Positions 42,616-51,919 of a DNA stretch of 64,000 nucleotides are shown here, piece by piece. Source of the stretch: Myxococcus dinghuensis (GTDB lineage Bacteria > Myxococcota > Myxococcia > Myxococcales > Myxococcaceae); assembly GCF_024198235.1 (NCBI RefSeq), contig NZ_JAKCFB010000004.1, positions 415,581-479,580 on the forward strand, written 5' to 3'. Below the pieces are notes generated by a model. That model had not been told where the DNA came from, searched no databases, and worked only from the letters and a program-made list of their open reading frames with translations. A program made the translations under genes and the position numbers. Numbering within the stretch: position 1 is the stretch's first letter; each line of letters starts with the position of its first letter.

Positions 42616-44034
42616 CTACCCCTTCGCCGGGGCGGAGCCATTCAGGAGCGACAGCAGCTCCGGCCCCACCTGGGTGATGTCACCGGCGCCCAGCGTCAGC
42701 ACCAGGTCGCCTTCACGCAGTCGGGGTAGCAACTCTCGCGCCAGGTCCGTCCGCTTCGCCACGAAGGTGACGTCGCGGTGGCCATGCGCGCGGATGGCGT
42801 CCGCCAGCGCATCGCCGGTGGCGCCCGGAATCGGCTCCTCGCCAGCCGCGTAGACGTTGGAGACGAAGAGCACGTCCGCGTCGTTGAACGACGTGGTGAA
42901 CTCCTTCATCAGGTCGTGTGTGCGGGTGTAGCGGTGCGGCTGGAAAGCCACAACCACGCGCCGGCCGAACGCACGCCGGGCGCCCGCGAGGGTGGCCTGC
43001 ACCTCCGTGGGGTGGTGCCCGTAGTCGTCCACCACGGTGATTCCCCGGGCCTCGCCCTTCACGGTGAAGCGCCGCTGCACGCCGCCGAACTCCGCCAGCG
43101 CCGAGCGCACCGTCTCCAGGGGGATGTCCATCTCCTCCGCCACCGCGATGACCGCCAGCGCGTTGAAGGCGTTGTGCGCGCCCACCATGCGCACGCGGAA
43201 CTCGCCCAGCGCCTCCTCGCGGCGGAACGCCTGGAAGGTCGTGGTGAAGCCGTCCAGGGTGATGCTCTCCAGGCGGTAGTCCGCCATGTGCGAGCTGCCG
43301 TAGGTGACGAAGCGCTTCTCGATGCGCGGCAGCAGCGCCTGGACGTTGGGGTTGTCCAGGCACAGCACGTTGAGGCCGTAGAACGGCACCCGGTTGCAGA
43401 ACTCCACGAAGGCCGACTGGAGCACCTCCAGCGTGCCGTAGTGGTCCATGTGCTCCGGGTCGATGTTGGTGACGATGGAGATGGACGGGTGCAGCTTGAG
43501 GAAGCTGCCGTCGCTCTCGTCCGCCTCCACCACCATCAGCTCGCTCTTGCCCAGCTTGGCGTTGGAGTCGAGCACATTCACCTTACCGCCCACCACCGCC
43601 GTCGGGTCCAGGCCCGCGGCGCTCAGCACCGTGGCCACCATGGACGTGGTGGTGGTCTTCCCGTGGCTGCCCGCAACGGCGACGGCGTACTTCAGGCGCA
43701 TCAGCTCCGCGAGCATCTCCGCGCGGGGGATGACCGGAATCTTGCGCTGGCGCGCGGTGATGACCTCCGGGTTGTCCTTGCGCACCGCGGAGGAGATGAC
43801 CACCACGTCCGCCTCGACCAGGTTCTGCGCGCGGTGGCCTTCGTAGAGGGTCGCGCCCATGCGCGCGAGCCGCCGCGTGGTGTCGCTCTCCTTCAAGTCG
43901 GAGCCGGAGACGCGGTAGCCCAGGTTGAGCAGCACCTCGGCGATGCCGCTCATGCCGATGCCGCCGATGCCCACGAAGTGGACCTGCGCGGCGTGCCGCG
44001 TCTTGAAGAGACTGGGGGGCTTGTTGCGCGTCAC
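42616..44034 (-). CDS. murC: UDP-N-acetylmuramate--L-alanine ligase
   Basis: First Mur ligase; adds L-Ala to UDP-MurNAc using ATP. 472 residues. The N-terminal Rossmann fold has [15 protein letters not shown], then the P-loop [23 protein letters not shown], and [13 protein letters not shown] typical of MurC. The C-terminal domain contains [10 protein letters not shown] and FQPHRYTRT. Start GTG 44034 overlaps the murG stop (GTGA); an in-frame longer version runs into murG and is rejected. Confidence 0.97.
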   Translation of the reverse strand: MTRNKPPSLFKTRHAAQVHFVGIGGIGMSGIAEVLLNLGYRVSGSDLKESDTTRRLARMGATLYEGHRAQNLVEADVVVISSAVRKDNPEVITARQRKIPVIPRAEMLAELMRLKYAVAVAGSHGKTTTTSMVATVLSAAGLDPTAVVGGKVNVLDSNAKLGKSELMVVEADESDGSFLKLHPSISIVTNIDPEHMDHYGTLEVLQSAFVEFCNRVPFYGLNVLCLDNPNVQALLPRIEKRFVTYGSSHMADYRLESITLDGFTTTFQAFRREEALGEFRVRMVGAHNAFNALAVIAVAEEMDIPLETVRSALAEFGGVQRRFTVKGEARGITVVDDYGHHPTEVQATLAGARRAFGRRVVVAFQPHRYTRTHDLMKEFTTSFNDADVLFVSNVYAAGEEPIPGATGDALADAIRAHGHRDVTFVAKRTDLARELLPRLREGDLVLTLGAGDITQVGPELLSLLNGSAPAKG

Positions 44035-45176
44035 GACTCGCTCCTGGGGGCCTTCTTCTGGTCGGGGGTGGCGCGCTCGCGGCCCGAGGGGCCCCACGTC
44101 TGCACCATCAGGTCCACACACACGTCCGCCAGCTCCTTGGCGGCCTCCGGACGGCCGAGCAGCGCCGCCTTCTTCTCCATGCCCTTGAGGCGCTCCGGGT
44201 GCGCCTTCAGCTCGCGCAGCGTGTCCGCCAGCTTCTGCCCCGTCAGCTCCGACTCGCGGAACATCAGCGCCGCGCCCGCGTCCACCAGCGCCCGCGCGTT
44301 GACCGCCTGGTGGTCGTCCGTGGCGTGGGGGAAGGGAATCAGGATGCTCGCCTTCTTACAGACGGTCAGCTCCGCGAGGGTCGTCGCGCCGGCGCGACAG
44401 ATGACCAGGTCCGCCTTCGCGTACGCGCTGGACATGTCGTCGATGAACTCCACCACGTCCGCGGTGAAGCCCTTGGCCGCGTAGCCCTGGCGCACCATCT
44501 CCAGGTCGTTCTTGCCCGTCTGGTGCACGAAGCGCAGCCCGTCCTTGAGGTCGCCCAGCGCGTCGAGCGCCTCCAACATCCGCTGGTTGATGCCGCGCGC
44601 GCCCAGGCTGCCGCCGAAGACCAGGACGGAGAAGTTCTCGTGCGCCACGTGGCTGCGCAGGTAGTTGTCCATCAGCTTGCGGCGGATGGGGTTGCCGATG
44701 AGCTGGACCTTCTTCTCCGGGAAGAAGCGCCGCGCCTCCTCGAAGGCGATGAACACCACGCGCACCACCTTGCCCAGCACCTTGTTGGTGAAGCCCGGCA
44801 GCGCGTTCTGCTCCTGGATGGCGGTGGGAATCCCCATCAGCCACGCGGCGAGCACCACCGGACCGCTGGCGTAGCCCCCCACGCCCACCACCACGTCCGG
44901 CTTCTGCCGGGCGAGGATGCGGAAGGACTCGATGAAGGCCAGCGGCAGCGCGAACAGCGCCTTGATGAAGGCCAGCAAGCCCTTGCCCTTCAGGCCCTGC
45001 ACCTTCACCAGCTCCAGCGGATAGCCCTCGCGCGGGACCACGCGCGCCTCCAGGCCCCGCTCCGTGCCCACGAAGACGACCTCGTTGGCGTGGTGCCGCG
45101 TGACGACCTCCTCCGCCAGGGCGATGCCCGGGAAGAGATGACCACCCGTGCCGCCTCCCGCGATGAGCACCTTCAC
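44031..45176 (-). CDS. murG: MurG, lipid II-forming N-acetylglucosaminyltransferase
   Basis: Transfers GlcNAc from UDP-GlcNAc to lipid I on the inner face of the membrane. 381 residues, GT-B fold. G-loops are [18 protein letters not shown] and [13 protein letters not shown], with [27 protein letters not shown], and the UDP-GlcNAc site [12 protein letters not shown]. Start GTG 45176 gives MKVLIAGGG and overlaps the ftsW stop. The C-terminus has a charged extension ([19 protein letters not shown]) beyond the usual enzyme. Confidence 0.97.
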   Translation of the reverse strand: MKVLIAGGGTGGHLFPGIALAEEVVTRHHANEVVFVGTERGLEARVVPREGYPLELVKVQGLKGKGLLAFIKALFALPLAFIESFRILARQKPDVVVGVGGYASGPVVLAAWLMGIPTAIQEQNALPGFTNKVLGKVVRVVFIAFEEARRFFPEKKVQLIGNPIRRKLMDNYLRSHVAHENFSVLVFGGSLGARGINQRMLEALDALGDLKDGLRFVHQTGKNDLEMVRQGYAAKGFTADVVEFIDDMSSAYAKADLVICRAGATTLAELTVCKKASILIPFPHATDDHQAVNARALVDAGAALMFRESELTGQKLADTLRELKAHPERLKGMEKKAALLGRPEAAKELADVCVDLMVQTWGPSGRERATPDQKKAPRSES

Positions 45177-46336
45177 GCCGCCACCTCCCTCAACTCCGAT
45201 TGCCCCCGTGAGCCGCGCGCCGCCGGCTGAGCGCTGGCGCTCAGCGACAGCAGCACGCCCGCCGCGCCCATCAACACCACCAGCGACGTGCCGCCGTAGG
45301 AGACGAACGGCAGCGTCAGCCCCTTCGTGGGCAGCAGACCCATGGCCACGCACATGTTCACCGTCGCCTGGAAGGCGATGATGGAGGTGAAGCCCAGGCC
45401 CAGGTACGTGCCGAACGTCTCGCCCGCCGCGAGGCTCGCGCGCACGCCGCGCCACAGGACGATGCCGTACAGCAGCACCAGGAGCCCCACGCCAATCAAC
45501 CCCGTCTCCTCCCCGAGGATGGAGAAGATGAAGTCGGTGTGCGCCTCCGGCAGGAAGAAGAGCTTCTGCCGCCCGTCGCCCAGGCCCAGGCCGGACACGC
45601 CGCCCGAGCCGATGGACATGAGCGACTCGGCCACCTGGTAGCCCACGTCGTGCCGGTGCGCCCACGGGTCGAGGAAGGCCAGGATGCGCTTCATGCGGTA
45701 CGGGCTGGACGCGATGGCCACGTACGCCAGGGGCAGCGCCAACAGCACCGAGCCGACCAGGTAGCTCAGCTTGGCCCCGGCGGCGAACAGCAGGACGAAC
45801 AGCATGAACACGAGGAGCACGCTGCTGCCGAAGTCCGGCTGGAGCATGCAAAGCATCACCAGGATGCCGCACAGCGCCAGGTGCGGGAGGAAGCCCACGG
45901 AGAACGTCGCCACCTTCTCGCGCTTCTTCGCGAGCGAGTAGGACAGGTAGACCACCCAGGCGAACTTGGCGACCTCCGCGGGCTGGAGGCTGAAGCCCGG
46001 CAGGCGGATCCACCGGCGCGCGCCGCCCGCCGTGGAGCCGATGCCGGGGATGGCCACCAGCACCAGCAGGACGATGGCCGCCAGGAGCAGCGGATAGGCC
46101 CAGCGCGCCAGCTTGCGCCAGCCCACCTTCATCGCCACCGCCATGACCACCAGCCCCATGCAGGCCGCGGTGAGCTGACGCTTGAGGAAGTACAGGCTGT
46201 CGCCGAGCTTGTCCTGCGCCAGCACGGCGCTCGCCGAATACACCATCACCAGCCCCAGCGTGACGAGGGCCAGCACGGCACACAACAGCAGGGGGTCGAA
46301 CCGCACCGGAGCGGCCGACGGAGGAGAGGTCTTCAT
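45173..46336 (-). CDS. ftsW: FtsW, SEDS-family septal peptidoglycan polymerase
   Basis: 387-residue polytopic membrane protein with about ten helices. SEDS features include VMVYSASAVLAQ in helix 1, GARRWIRLPGFSLQPAEVAK, the long extracellular loop with GGVSGLGLGDGRQKLFFLP, AHTDFIFSILGEETGLIG and LPFVSYGGTS. It works with FtsI to polymerise septal glycan from lipid II. ATG 46336 is taken; it lies 4 bp after murD. Placement next to murG and in the dcw operon supports FtsW over RodA. Confidence 0.96.
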   Translation of the reverse strand: MKTSPPSAAPVRFDPLLLCAVLALVTLGLVMVYSASAVLAQDKLGDSLYFLKRQLTAACMGLVVMAVAMKVGWRKLARWAYPLLLAAIVLLVLVAIPGIGSTAGGARRWIRLPGFSLQPAEVAKFAWVVYLSYSLAKKREKVATFSVGFLPHLALCGILVMLCMLQPDFGSSVLLVFMLFVLLFAAGAKLSYLVGSVLLALPLAYVAIASSPYRMKRILAFLDPWAHRHDVGYQVAESLMSIGSGGVSGLGLGDGRQKLFFLPEAHTDFIFSILGEETGLIGVGLLVLLYGIVLWRGVRASLAAGETFGTYLGLGFTSIIAFQATVNMCVAMGLLPTKGLTLPFVSYGGTSLVVLMGAAGVLLSLSASAQPAARGSRGQSELREVAA

Positions 46337-46340
46337 GCCG

Positions 46341-47708
46341 TCACAGCGCTCCCACCAGGCGCTTGAAGCTGTCGCCCCGGTCCTCGAAGTTCTTGAACTG
46401 ATCGTACGACGCGCACGCGGGCGACAGGAGCACCGTGTCACCCGCCTTCGCCAACTCCCGCGCCTTCGTCACCGCTCCGGCCAGCGTCCCGCACGCATGC
46501 ACCGCCGCCTGCCCCTCGTACGCCTGGGCGAGCAGCGGCGCGTCCTGACCGATGGTGAGCACGCCCTTCACCTTCCCCAGGCCCGCCTCCACCATGGGCG
46601 CGTACGGGGCGCCCTTGCCCTTGCCGCCGGCGATGAGCCACACGTCGCCCGGGAAGGCGCGCAGCGCCACCAGCACCGAGTCCACGTTGGTGGCCTTCGA
46701 GTCGTTCACCCACTCCACCCCGTCGAGCACCCGCACGCTCTCCAGGCGGTGCGGCAGCCCCGGGTAGCCGTCCAGCCCCGCCTGCACCGCCTCCGCGGGG
46801 ACGCCCCCCAGCCGCGCCAGCAGCGTGGCCGCCATGGCGTTCTGCGCGTTGTGCGCGCCCCGCAGCGCGCGGTTCGTCAGCCGGTAGCGCTCGCCGTTGA
46901 AGTCCAGCCGGAAGCCGCCCTCCTCCGCCACCGCGAGCCCCGCGAGCCCCGGCGCGTCCGCCACCGGTCGGCCCGTGACGCTGAAGCCATACACCGGCCC
47001 TCGCGCCTGGCGCGCCAGCCCCAGCACGTGGGCGTCGTCCGCGTTCACCACCGCGAAGTCCGTCGCCCGCTGGTGGTGGAAGATGCGGGCCTTGGCCTCG
47101 CCGTACTCCACGTGGCTCGCGTACCGGTCGATATGGTCCGGCGTCAGGTTGAGGATGGCCGCGCCGCGCGGGCGCAGCGAGGTGATGCCCTCGAGCTGGA
47201 AGCTGGACAGCTCCACCACCAGCGCGTCCCAGTCCCGGGGCGACAGGGCCGCCTCGCTGAAGGGCCGGCCCAGGTTGCCGCCCACGAAGGTGCGCTGGTC
47301 GCCGCGCGCGAACAGCTCGCCGGTGAGCGCCGTGGTGGTGCTCTTCCCGTTGGTGCCGGTGATGCCGAACAGCGGCACCGACTCCAGCGAGCGCCAGGCC
47401 AGCTCCACCTCGCCCCACACGGGGATGCCCGCGGCCCGGGCCGCCTTCAGCTCCGGCAGCGCCAGCGGCACGCCGGGGCTCACCACCACCAGCGCCTGTG
47501 ACGCCAGCAACCCCGGAGGACACGCGCCCGTGACGAGCGTGGCGCCCAGCGACTTCACCTCGCGGGCCACGTCCCCCAGGGCGTCCTCGCCCCGGGCGTC
47601 GAGCGCCGTCACCTGGGCGCCCTGCTGGCGAAGAAGGCGCAGTGCCGCCACGCCGCTCTTCGCGAGCCCGTAAACCAGCACCTTCTGCCCGGACAGCGCG
47701 AACGTCAT
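46341..47708 (-). CDS. murD: UDP-N-acetylmuramoylalanine--D-glutamate ligase
   Basis: Adds D-Glu to UDP-MurNAc-L-Ala. 455 residues. N-terminal LVYGLAKSGVAALRLL, P-loop GITGTNGKSTTTAL, VELSSFQLEG (substrate and metal region), LNLTPDHIDRY, HNAQNAMAA and NDSKATNVDSVL, then the C-terminal LLSPACASYDQFKNFEDRGD that typifies MurD. It is 21 bp downstream of mraY and close to ftsW in the dcw operon. Confidence 0.97.
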   Translation of the reverse strand: MTFALSGQKVLVYGLAKSGVAALRLLRQQGAQVTALDARGEDALGDVAREVKSLGATLVTGACPPGLLASQALVVVSPGVPLALPELKAARAAGIPVWGEVELAWRSLESVPLFGITGTNGKSTTTALTGELFARGDQRTFVGGNLGRPFSEAALSPRDWDALVVELSSFQLEGITSLRPRGAAILNLTPDHIDRYASHVEYGEAKARIFHHQRATDFAVVNADDAHVLGLARQARGPVYGFSVTGRPVADAPGLAGLAVAEEGGFRLDFNGERYRLTNRALRGAHNAQNAMAATLLARLGGVPAEAVQAGLDGYPGLPHRLESVRVLDGVEWVNDSKATNVDSVLVALRAFPGDVWLIAGGKGKGAPYAPMVEAGLGKVKGVLTIGQDAPLLAQAYEGQAAVHACGTLAGAVTKARELAKAGDTVLLSPACASYDQFKNFEDRGDSFKRLVGAL

Positions 47709-47729
47709 GGAAGAGCCACCCCCTGCGAC

Positions 47730-48908
47730 TCAGCGCAGCTTGAGGGACAGGAGCGCCACGCCACCACAGAGGATGGAGACGATCCAGAAACGGACGATGA
47801 TCTTCGGCTCGGCCAGCCCCTTGAGCTCGAAGTGATGGTGGACGGGCGCCATCTTGAAGACGCGCTTTCCCGTCATCTTGAAGGAGGCCACCTGAATCAT
47901 CACGCTCAGGGCCTCCGCGAAGAAGATGCCGTGGATGATGGCGGAGACGACCTCGTTCTTGGACAGCACCGCCAGCCCGCCCAGGGCCCCGCCCAGCGCC
48001 AGGGAGCCGATGTCGCCCATGAAGACGGAGGCCGGGTAGGTGTTGAACCAGAGGAAGGAGATGCCCGCGCCCACGATGGCGGCGCAGAAGACGGCCAGCT
48101 CCGCGCCCCCCGGCACCTGGAGGATGCCCAGGTACTGGTAGAGCGGCGTGGCCACCAGCTTCGGGACGCCCCCCACCATCACCGAGTCCGCGATGCTCAG
48201 CGTGGTGCCCGCCACGTAGCAGAGCACGGCGAACGTAATCGCGGAGACGATGGTGGGGACGATGGCCAGCCCGTCCAGGCCGTCCGTGAGGTTGACGGCG
48301 TTGGAGGTGCCCACGACGACCACCCACGCGAAGACGACGTAGAACCACCCCAGGTCCAGGTTGAACCAGTGGGTGGGGACGAAGGGCAGCGTCAGCCGCG
48401 TGTCGATGAGCAGCGTGGGCCCGAAGGAGCCGTCCGCGTGGGTCCAGGTCGTCAGCAGGCCGAACACGGCGACCAGGTAGAAGAAGGTCTGCAGCACCAT
48501 CTTCTTGCGCCCGGCCAGGCCCTTGGAGTTGCGCTTGGACAGCTTGAGCCAGTCGTCCAGGAAGCCGATGGAGCCGTAGCCGAACGTCAGGAGCAGCACC
48601 ACCCAGACGGGGCGGCTCTTCAGGTCCGCGAACAGCAGCGTGCCCGCCGCGATGCAGATGAGGATGAGCGCGCCCCCCATCGTGGGCGTGCCCTTCTTCT
48701 TCTGGTGCGAGTCCGGCGTGTCCTCGCGCACGTTGCTCTGCCCGTGCTGCGTCAGGCGCAGCCGCGCGATGAGGCGCGGTCCGACGAGCATCCCCAGCAC
48801 CAGGGCGAAGACGCCCGCGGCGATGATGCGGAAGGTGGGGTAGCGCAGGAAGTTGAGGATACGGCCTGCGTCCGTGCTCTGGATGAGCTCGTAGAGCAGA
48901 TACAGCAC
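47730..48908 (-). CDS. mraY: MraY, phospho-MurNAc-pentapeptide transferase
   Basis: Forms lipid I from UDP-MurNAc-pentapeptide and undecaprenyl phosphate at the membrane. 392 residues, about ten helices, slightly longer than usual. Active-site motifs are GYGSIGFLDDWLKL (DDxxK-type), NAVNLTDGLDGLA, FMGDIGSLALGG, and APVHHHFELKG with the His triad. QKKKGTPTMGG lies in the first cytoplasmic loop. Start GTG 48908 overlaps the murF stop by one base (TAGTG). Confidence 0.97.
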   Translation of the reverse strand: MLYLLYELIQSTDAGRILNFLRYPTFRIIAAGVFALVLGMLVGPRLIARLRLTQHGQSNVREDTPDSHQKKKGTPTMGGALILICIAAGTLLFADLKSRPVWVVLLLTFGYGSIGFLDDWLKLSKRNSKGLAGRKKMVLQTFFYLVAVFGLLTTWTHADGSFGPTLLIDTRLTLPFVPTHWFNLDLGWFYVVFAWVVVVGTSNAVNLTDGLDGLAIVPTIVSAITFAVLCYVAGTTLSIADSVMVGGVPKLVATPLYQYLGILQVPGGAELAVFCAAIVGAGISFLWFNTYPASVFMGDIGSLALGGALGGLAVLSKNEVVSAIIHGIFFAEALSVMIQVASFKMTGKRVFKMAPVHHHFELKGLAEPKIIVRFWIVSILCGGVALLSLKLR

Positions 48909-50311
48909 TAGTGGCTTCCTCCGGAGGGCGCGGCGGCGCCCGTCAGCGCGGCCACCACCCGCTCCAGCCGCATGCCGCGGCTGGCCTTCACCAGCACCAC
49001 GTCCCCCGGACGCAGCCTGGGCGACAGCCAGGCCACCAGCGGCTCCACTTCCGTGAAGTGCGCCGCCGCGTCGCCCAGCTTCGCGGACTCCAACCCCCGC
49101 GCGGAGCGCGGGCCGAAGAACGCGACGAGCGCGGCCCGGGAGGCGACGAGCCCGCCCAGCTTCGCGTGCTCCTCCAGCTCGCCCGGGCCCAGCTCCAGCA
49201 TGTCGCCCAGCACCGCCACCGCGCGCCCACCCTCGGGCACCAGCGTGCCCAGGGTCTCCAGCGCCGCCTCCATGGAGGCCGGGTTGGCGTTGTAGCAATC
49301 GTCGATGACCGTCACCCCGCCCCGCCCGTCCAGCACGTTGAGGCGCCGCGCGTAGGGCCGCGCCGCCTCCAGGCCCCGCACGCACTCCTCCGGCGTGTAG
49401 CCCAGCGCCAGCGCCACCGCGAAGGCCGCCGTCGCGTTCTGCGCGTTGTGCGGCCCGATGAAGTGCAACGTCACCGGCCACTCGCGGCCCAGGTGCCGCA
49501 CCGTGGCCACCATGCCCTCGCGGCCCAGCGTCCGCACCGCCACCAGCCGCACGTCCGCCGCCTCCGAGCGGCCGAAGGTCAGCTTGTTGGCGTGGCTGTC
49601 CGCCGCCTGCCCGGGGATGAGCGCGTCGTCCACGTTGACGACGATGGTGGTGCCCGCCCCCATCTCCCTGAACATCTCGCCCTCCGCCCGGGCCACGCCC
49701 TCCAGGCTGCCCAGGCCCTCCAGGTGCTCGGGCTGCACCACGGTGATGACGCCCGCGTCGGGCTGCACCACGCGGGTGAGCCGCTCGATTTCACCCGGCT
49801 GGTTCATCCCCACCTCGATGACCGCCGCCACGTGCTGGGGCTCCAGCCGGAACAGCGTCAGGGGGACGCCCACCTCGTTGTTGAAGTTGCCCTCCGTCTT
49901 CAGCGCCGGGCCGCGCGTGGCGAGGATGGCGCCCACCATCTCCTTGGTGGTCGTCTTCCCGTTGGAGCCCCCCACCGCGCAGACGGGGATGCGGAAGCGC
50001 TGCCGGTGGTGACGCCCCAGCGCGCCCAGCGCGCGCAGGGTGTCGTCGACCTCGTAGAGCACGAAGCCGTCCGGCAGCGCGGGCAGGGCCCTGCCCCGGG
50101 CCACCACCGCCCCCGTGGCGCCGCCCTTGGCGGCGGCATCCACGAAGGCGTGGGCGTCGAAGCGCTCACCCACCAGCGCCACGAAGAGACAGCCCGCGCA
50201 GAGCGCCCGCGTGTCGGTGCAGACGGCCGCGAAGGCGGCCGGGGCCGGGCCGCCACGCCGGGTCGCCCCGGTCGCCTGCACCACCTCATCGTCGCTGAAT
50301 CGAGCTGCCAT
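48908..50311 (-). CDS. murF: UDP-MurNAc-tripeptide--D-alanyl-D-alanine ligase
   Basis: Adds the D-Ala-D-Ala made by Ddl to complete the pentapeptide. 467 residues. N-terminal DTRALCAGCLFVALVGERFD, P-loop GSNGKTTTKEM, NNEVGVPLTLFRL, HNAQNATAAFAVAL, DDCYNANPASMEAAL and a C-terminal LVKASRGMRLERVV, all MurF hallmarks. ATG 50311. It lies 36 bp after murE. Confidence 0.97.
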   Translation of the reverse strand: MAARFSDDEVVQATGATRRGGPAPAAFAAVCTDTRALCAGCLFVALVGERFDAHAFVDAAAKGGATGAVVARGRALPALPDGFVLYEVDDTLRALGALGRHHRQRFRIPVCAVGGSNGKTTTKEMVGAILATRGPALKTEGNFNNEVGVPLTLFRLEPQHVAAVIEVGMNQPGEIERLTRVVQPDAGVITVVQPEHLEGLGSLEGVARAEGEMFREMGAGTTIVVNVDDALIPGQAADSHANKLTFGRSEAADVRLVAVRTLGREGMVATVRHLGREWPVTLHFIGPHNAQNATAAFAVALALGYTPEECVRGLEAARPYARRLNVLDGRGGVTVIDDCYNANPASMEAALETLGTLVPEGGRAVAVLGDMLELGPGELEEHAKLGGLVASRAALVAFFGPRSARGLESAKLGDAAAHFTEVEPLVAWLSPRLRPGDVVLVKASRGMRLERVVAALTGAAAPSGGSH

Positions 50312-50347
50312 AGGGGTGTGGGGCGCCGGCGCCCGTGGGACTCCTGC

Positions 50348-51868
50348 TCAGGGCGTACGGCTCGCGAGCGCCTTGGCGGCCACCTCGCGGTCGTCGAAGT
50401 TGAGCTTCTCCTTGCCGACCTGCTGATAGGTCTCGTGGCCCTTGCCCGCGATGAGGACGACGTCGTCGCCCGTCGCCAGGCCGATGGCCTGCTCGATGGC
50501 GGCGCGACGGTCCGCGTCCACCAGGTAGCCCTTCTCGCCGGACTTCGCCTTGCCCGCGGAGATGCGGCGCAGGCCGCCCTTCTCCAGGCCCGGCGTCACC
50601 TGGCCGATGATCTCGTCCGGGTCCTCCGTGCGCGGGTTGTCGCTGGTGATGACGGCCAGGTCCGCGGCCTCCGCGGCCACCGAGCCCATCAGCGGGCGCT
50701 TGCCCTTGTCGCGGTCGCCGCCGCAGCCGAAGACCACGATGACGCGGCCCTTGGCCAGCGCCCGGGACGCCTCCAGCGCGCGCTTGAGCGCGTCGTCCGT
50801 GTGCGCGTAGTCCACCAGCACCGCGGGGGCGCCGCTGGGGCCGTAGTTCTCCACGCGCTCCATGCGGCCGGCCACCGGCGTCATGCGCTCGATGCCCTCC
50901 TGCACCTCGCGCCGGGAGAAGCCCGCGCCCAGGCCGATGCCCGCCGCCAGGAGGATGTTCTCCAGGTTGTGGGGCCCGAGCAGCTTGCTCTTGAGCGGGA
51001 TGTCACCGGCGGGCGTCTTCAGCGTGCCCTTGATGCCGCCCAGCGTGAAGTTCACGTCCGCGGCGGAGATCTCCCCGTTGCCCAGGCGGGAGAACTTCCA
51101 CGCCATGCGCTTCTGGCCGCGCAGTTCGTTGTAGATGCGGCTGGCGTACGTGTCGTCGCCGTTGACCACGGCCACGCCCGTGGCGGACAGGTTCTCCGCG
51201 AAGAGCTTCCGCTTGGACTGGAAGTAGTCCTCCATGTCCTTGTGGTAGTCGAGGTGGTCGCGGCTCAGGTTGGTGAAGCCCGCGGCCTTGAAGGTGAGCC
51301 CGTGCACGCGCTCCTGCGCGAGCGCGTGGCTGGACACCTCCATCACCACCGTCTCCACGCCCGCGTCCACCATCTCCCGGAAGATGCGGTGCAGCTCCAG
51401 CGCATCCGGGGTGGTGTTCGCCGTGCTCACCGTGCGGCCGCCGAACTTGTAGCCCAGCGTGCCGATGACCCCCGTGGACGCGTACGCCGCGGTGCTCATC
51501 GCCTCCAGCAGATACGAGGTGGTCGTCTTCCCGTTGGTCCCGGTGACGCCCAGCAGCGTGAGCTTGTCTGCCGGACGACCGTGGAAGTTGGCGGCGATGA
51601 GCGCCAGCGCCTTGCGCGCGCTGCCCACCTTGAAGAAGGGCACCTGCGAGGAAGGAACGGGCCGCTCGGAGACCACCGCCACCGCGCCGCGCGACACGGC
51701 CTCTCCGATGAACTGGGCACCATCCTCCTTGGTGCCGGGAATGGCGACGAAGAGGTCGCCAGGCTTCACATGCCGCGAGTCCTGGGTCACACCGGTGACG
51801 TCGACCGCGGAACGACCACCCGAGGTCTGCTCGGCACCACACCCTGCGAGGACATCCGTCAGCTTCAT
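50348..51868 (-). CDS. murE: UDP-MurNAc-dipeptide--meso-diaminopimelate ligase
   Basis: Adds the third peptide residue. 506 residues. DSRHVKPGDLFVAI near the N-terminus, P-loop GVTGTNGKTTTSYLL, NTTPDALEL, EVSSHALAQERV, the C-terminal DYAHTDDALKRAL, and DNPRTEDPDEI. The DNPR motif is the known signature for meso-diaminopimelate rather than lysine, which predicts a DAP-type peptidoglycan. It is followed by KGHETYQ. ATG 51868; 51 bp after ftsI. Confidence 0.97.
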   Translation of the reverse strand: MKLTDVLAGCGAEQTSGGRSAVDVTGVTQDSRHVKPGDLFVAIPGTKEDGAQFIGEAVSRGAVAVVSERPVPSSQVPFFKVGSARKALALIAANFHGRPADKLTLLGVTGTNGKTTTSYLLEAMSTAAYASTGVIGTLGYKFGGRTVSTANTTPDALELHRIFREMVDAGVETVVMEVSSHALAQERVHGLTFKAAGFTNLSRDHLDYHKDMEDYFQSKRKLFAENLSATGVAVVNGDDTYASRIYNELRGQKRMAWKFSRLGNGEISAADVNFTLGGIKGTLKTPAGDIPLKSKLLGPHNLENILLAAGIGLGAGFSRREVQEGIERMTPVAGRMERVENYGPSGAPAVLVDYAHTDDALKRALEASRALAKGRVIVVFGCGGDRDKGKRPLMGSVAAEAADLAVITSDNPRTEDPDEIIGQVTPGLEKGGLRRISAGKAKSGEKGYLVDADRRAAIEQAIGLATGDDVVLIAGKGHETYQQVGKEKLNFDDREVAAKALASRTP

Positions 51869-51919
51869 CTCTTCCCCTTCACACGCATTGCAAGCGCGGG
51901 GCCTGGAGCGGGCGCGGCC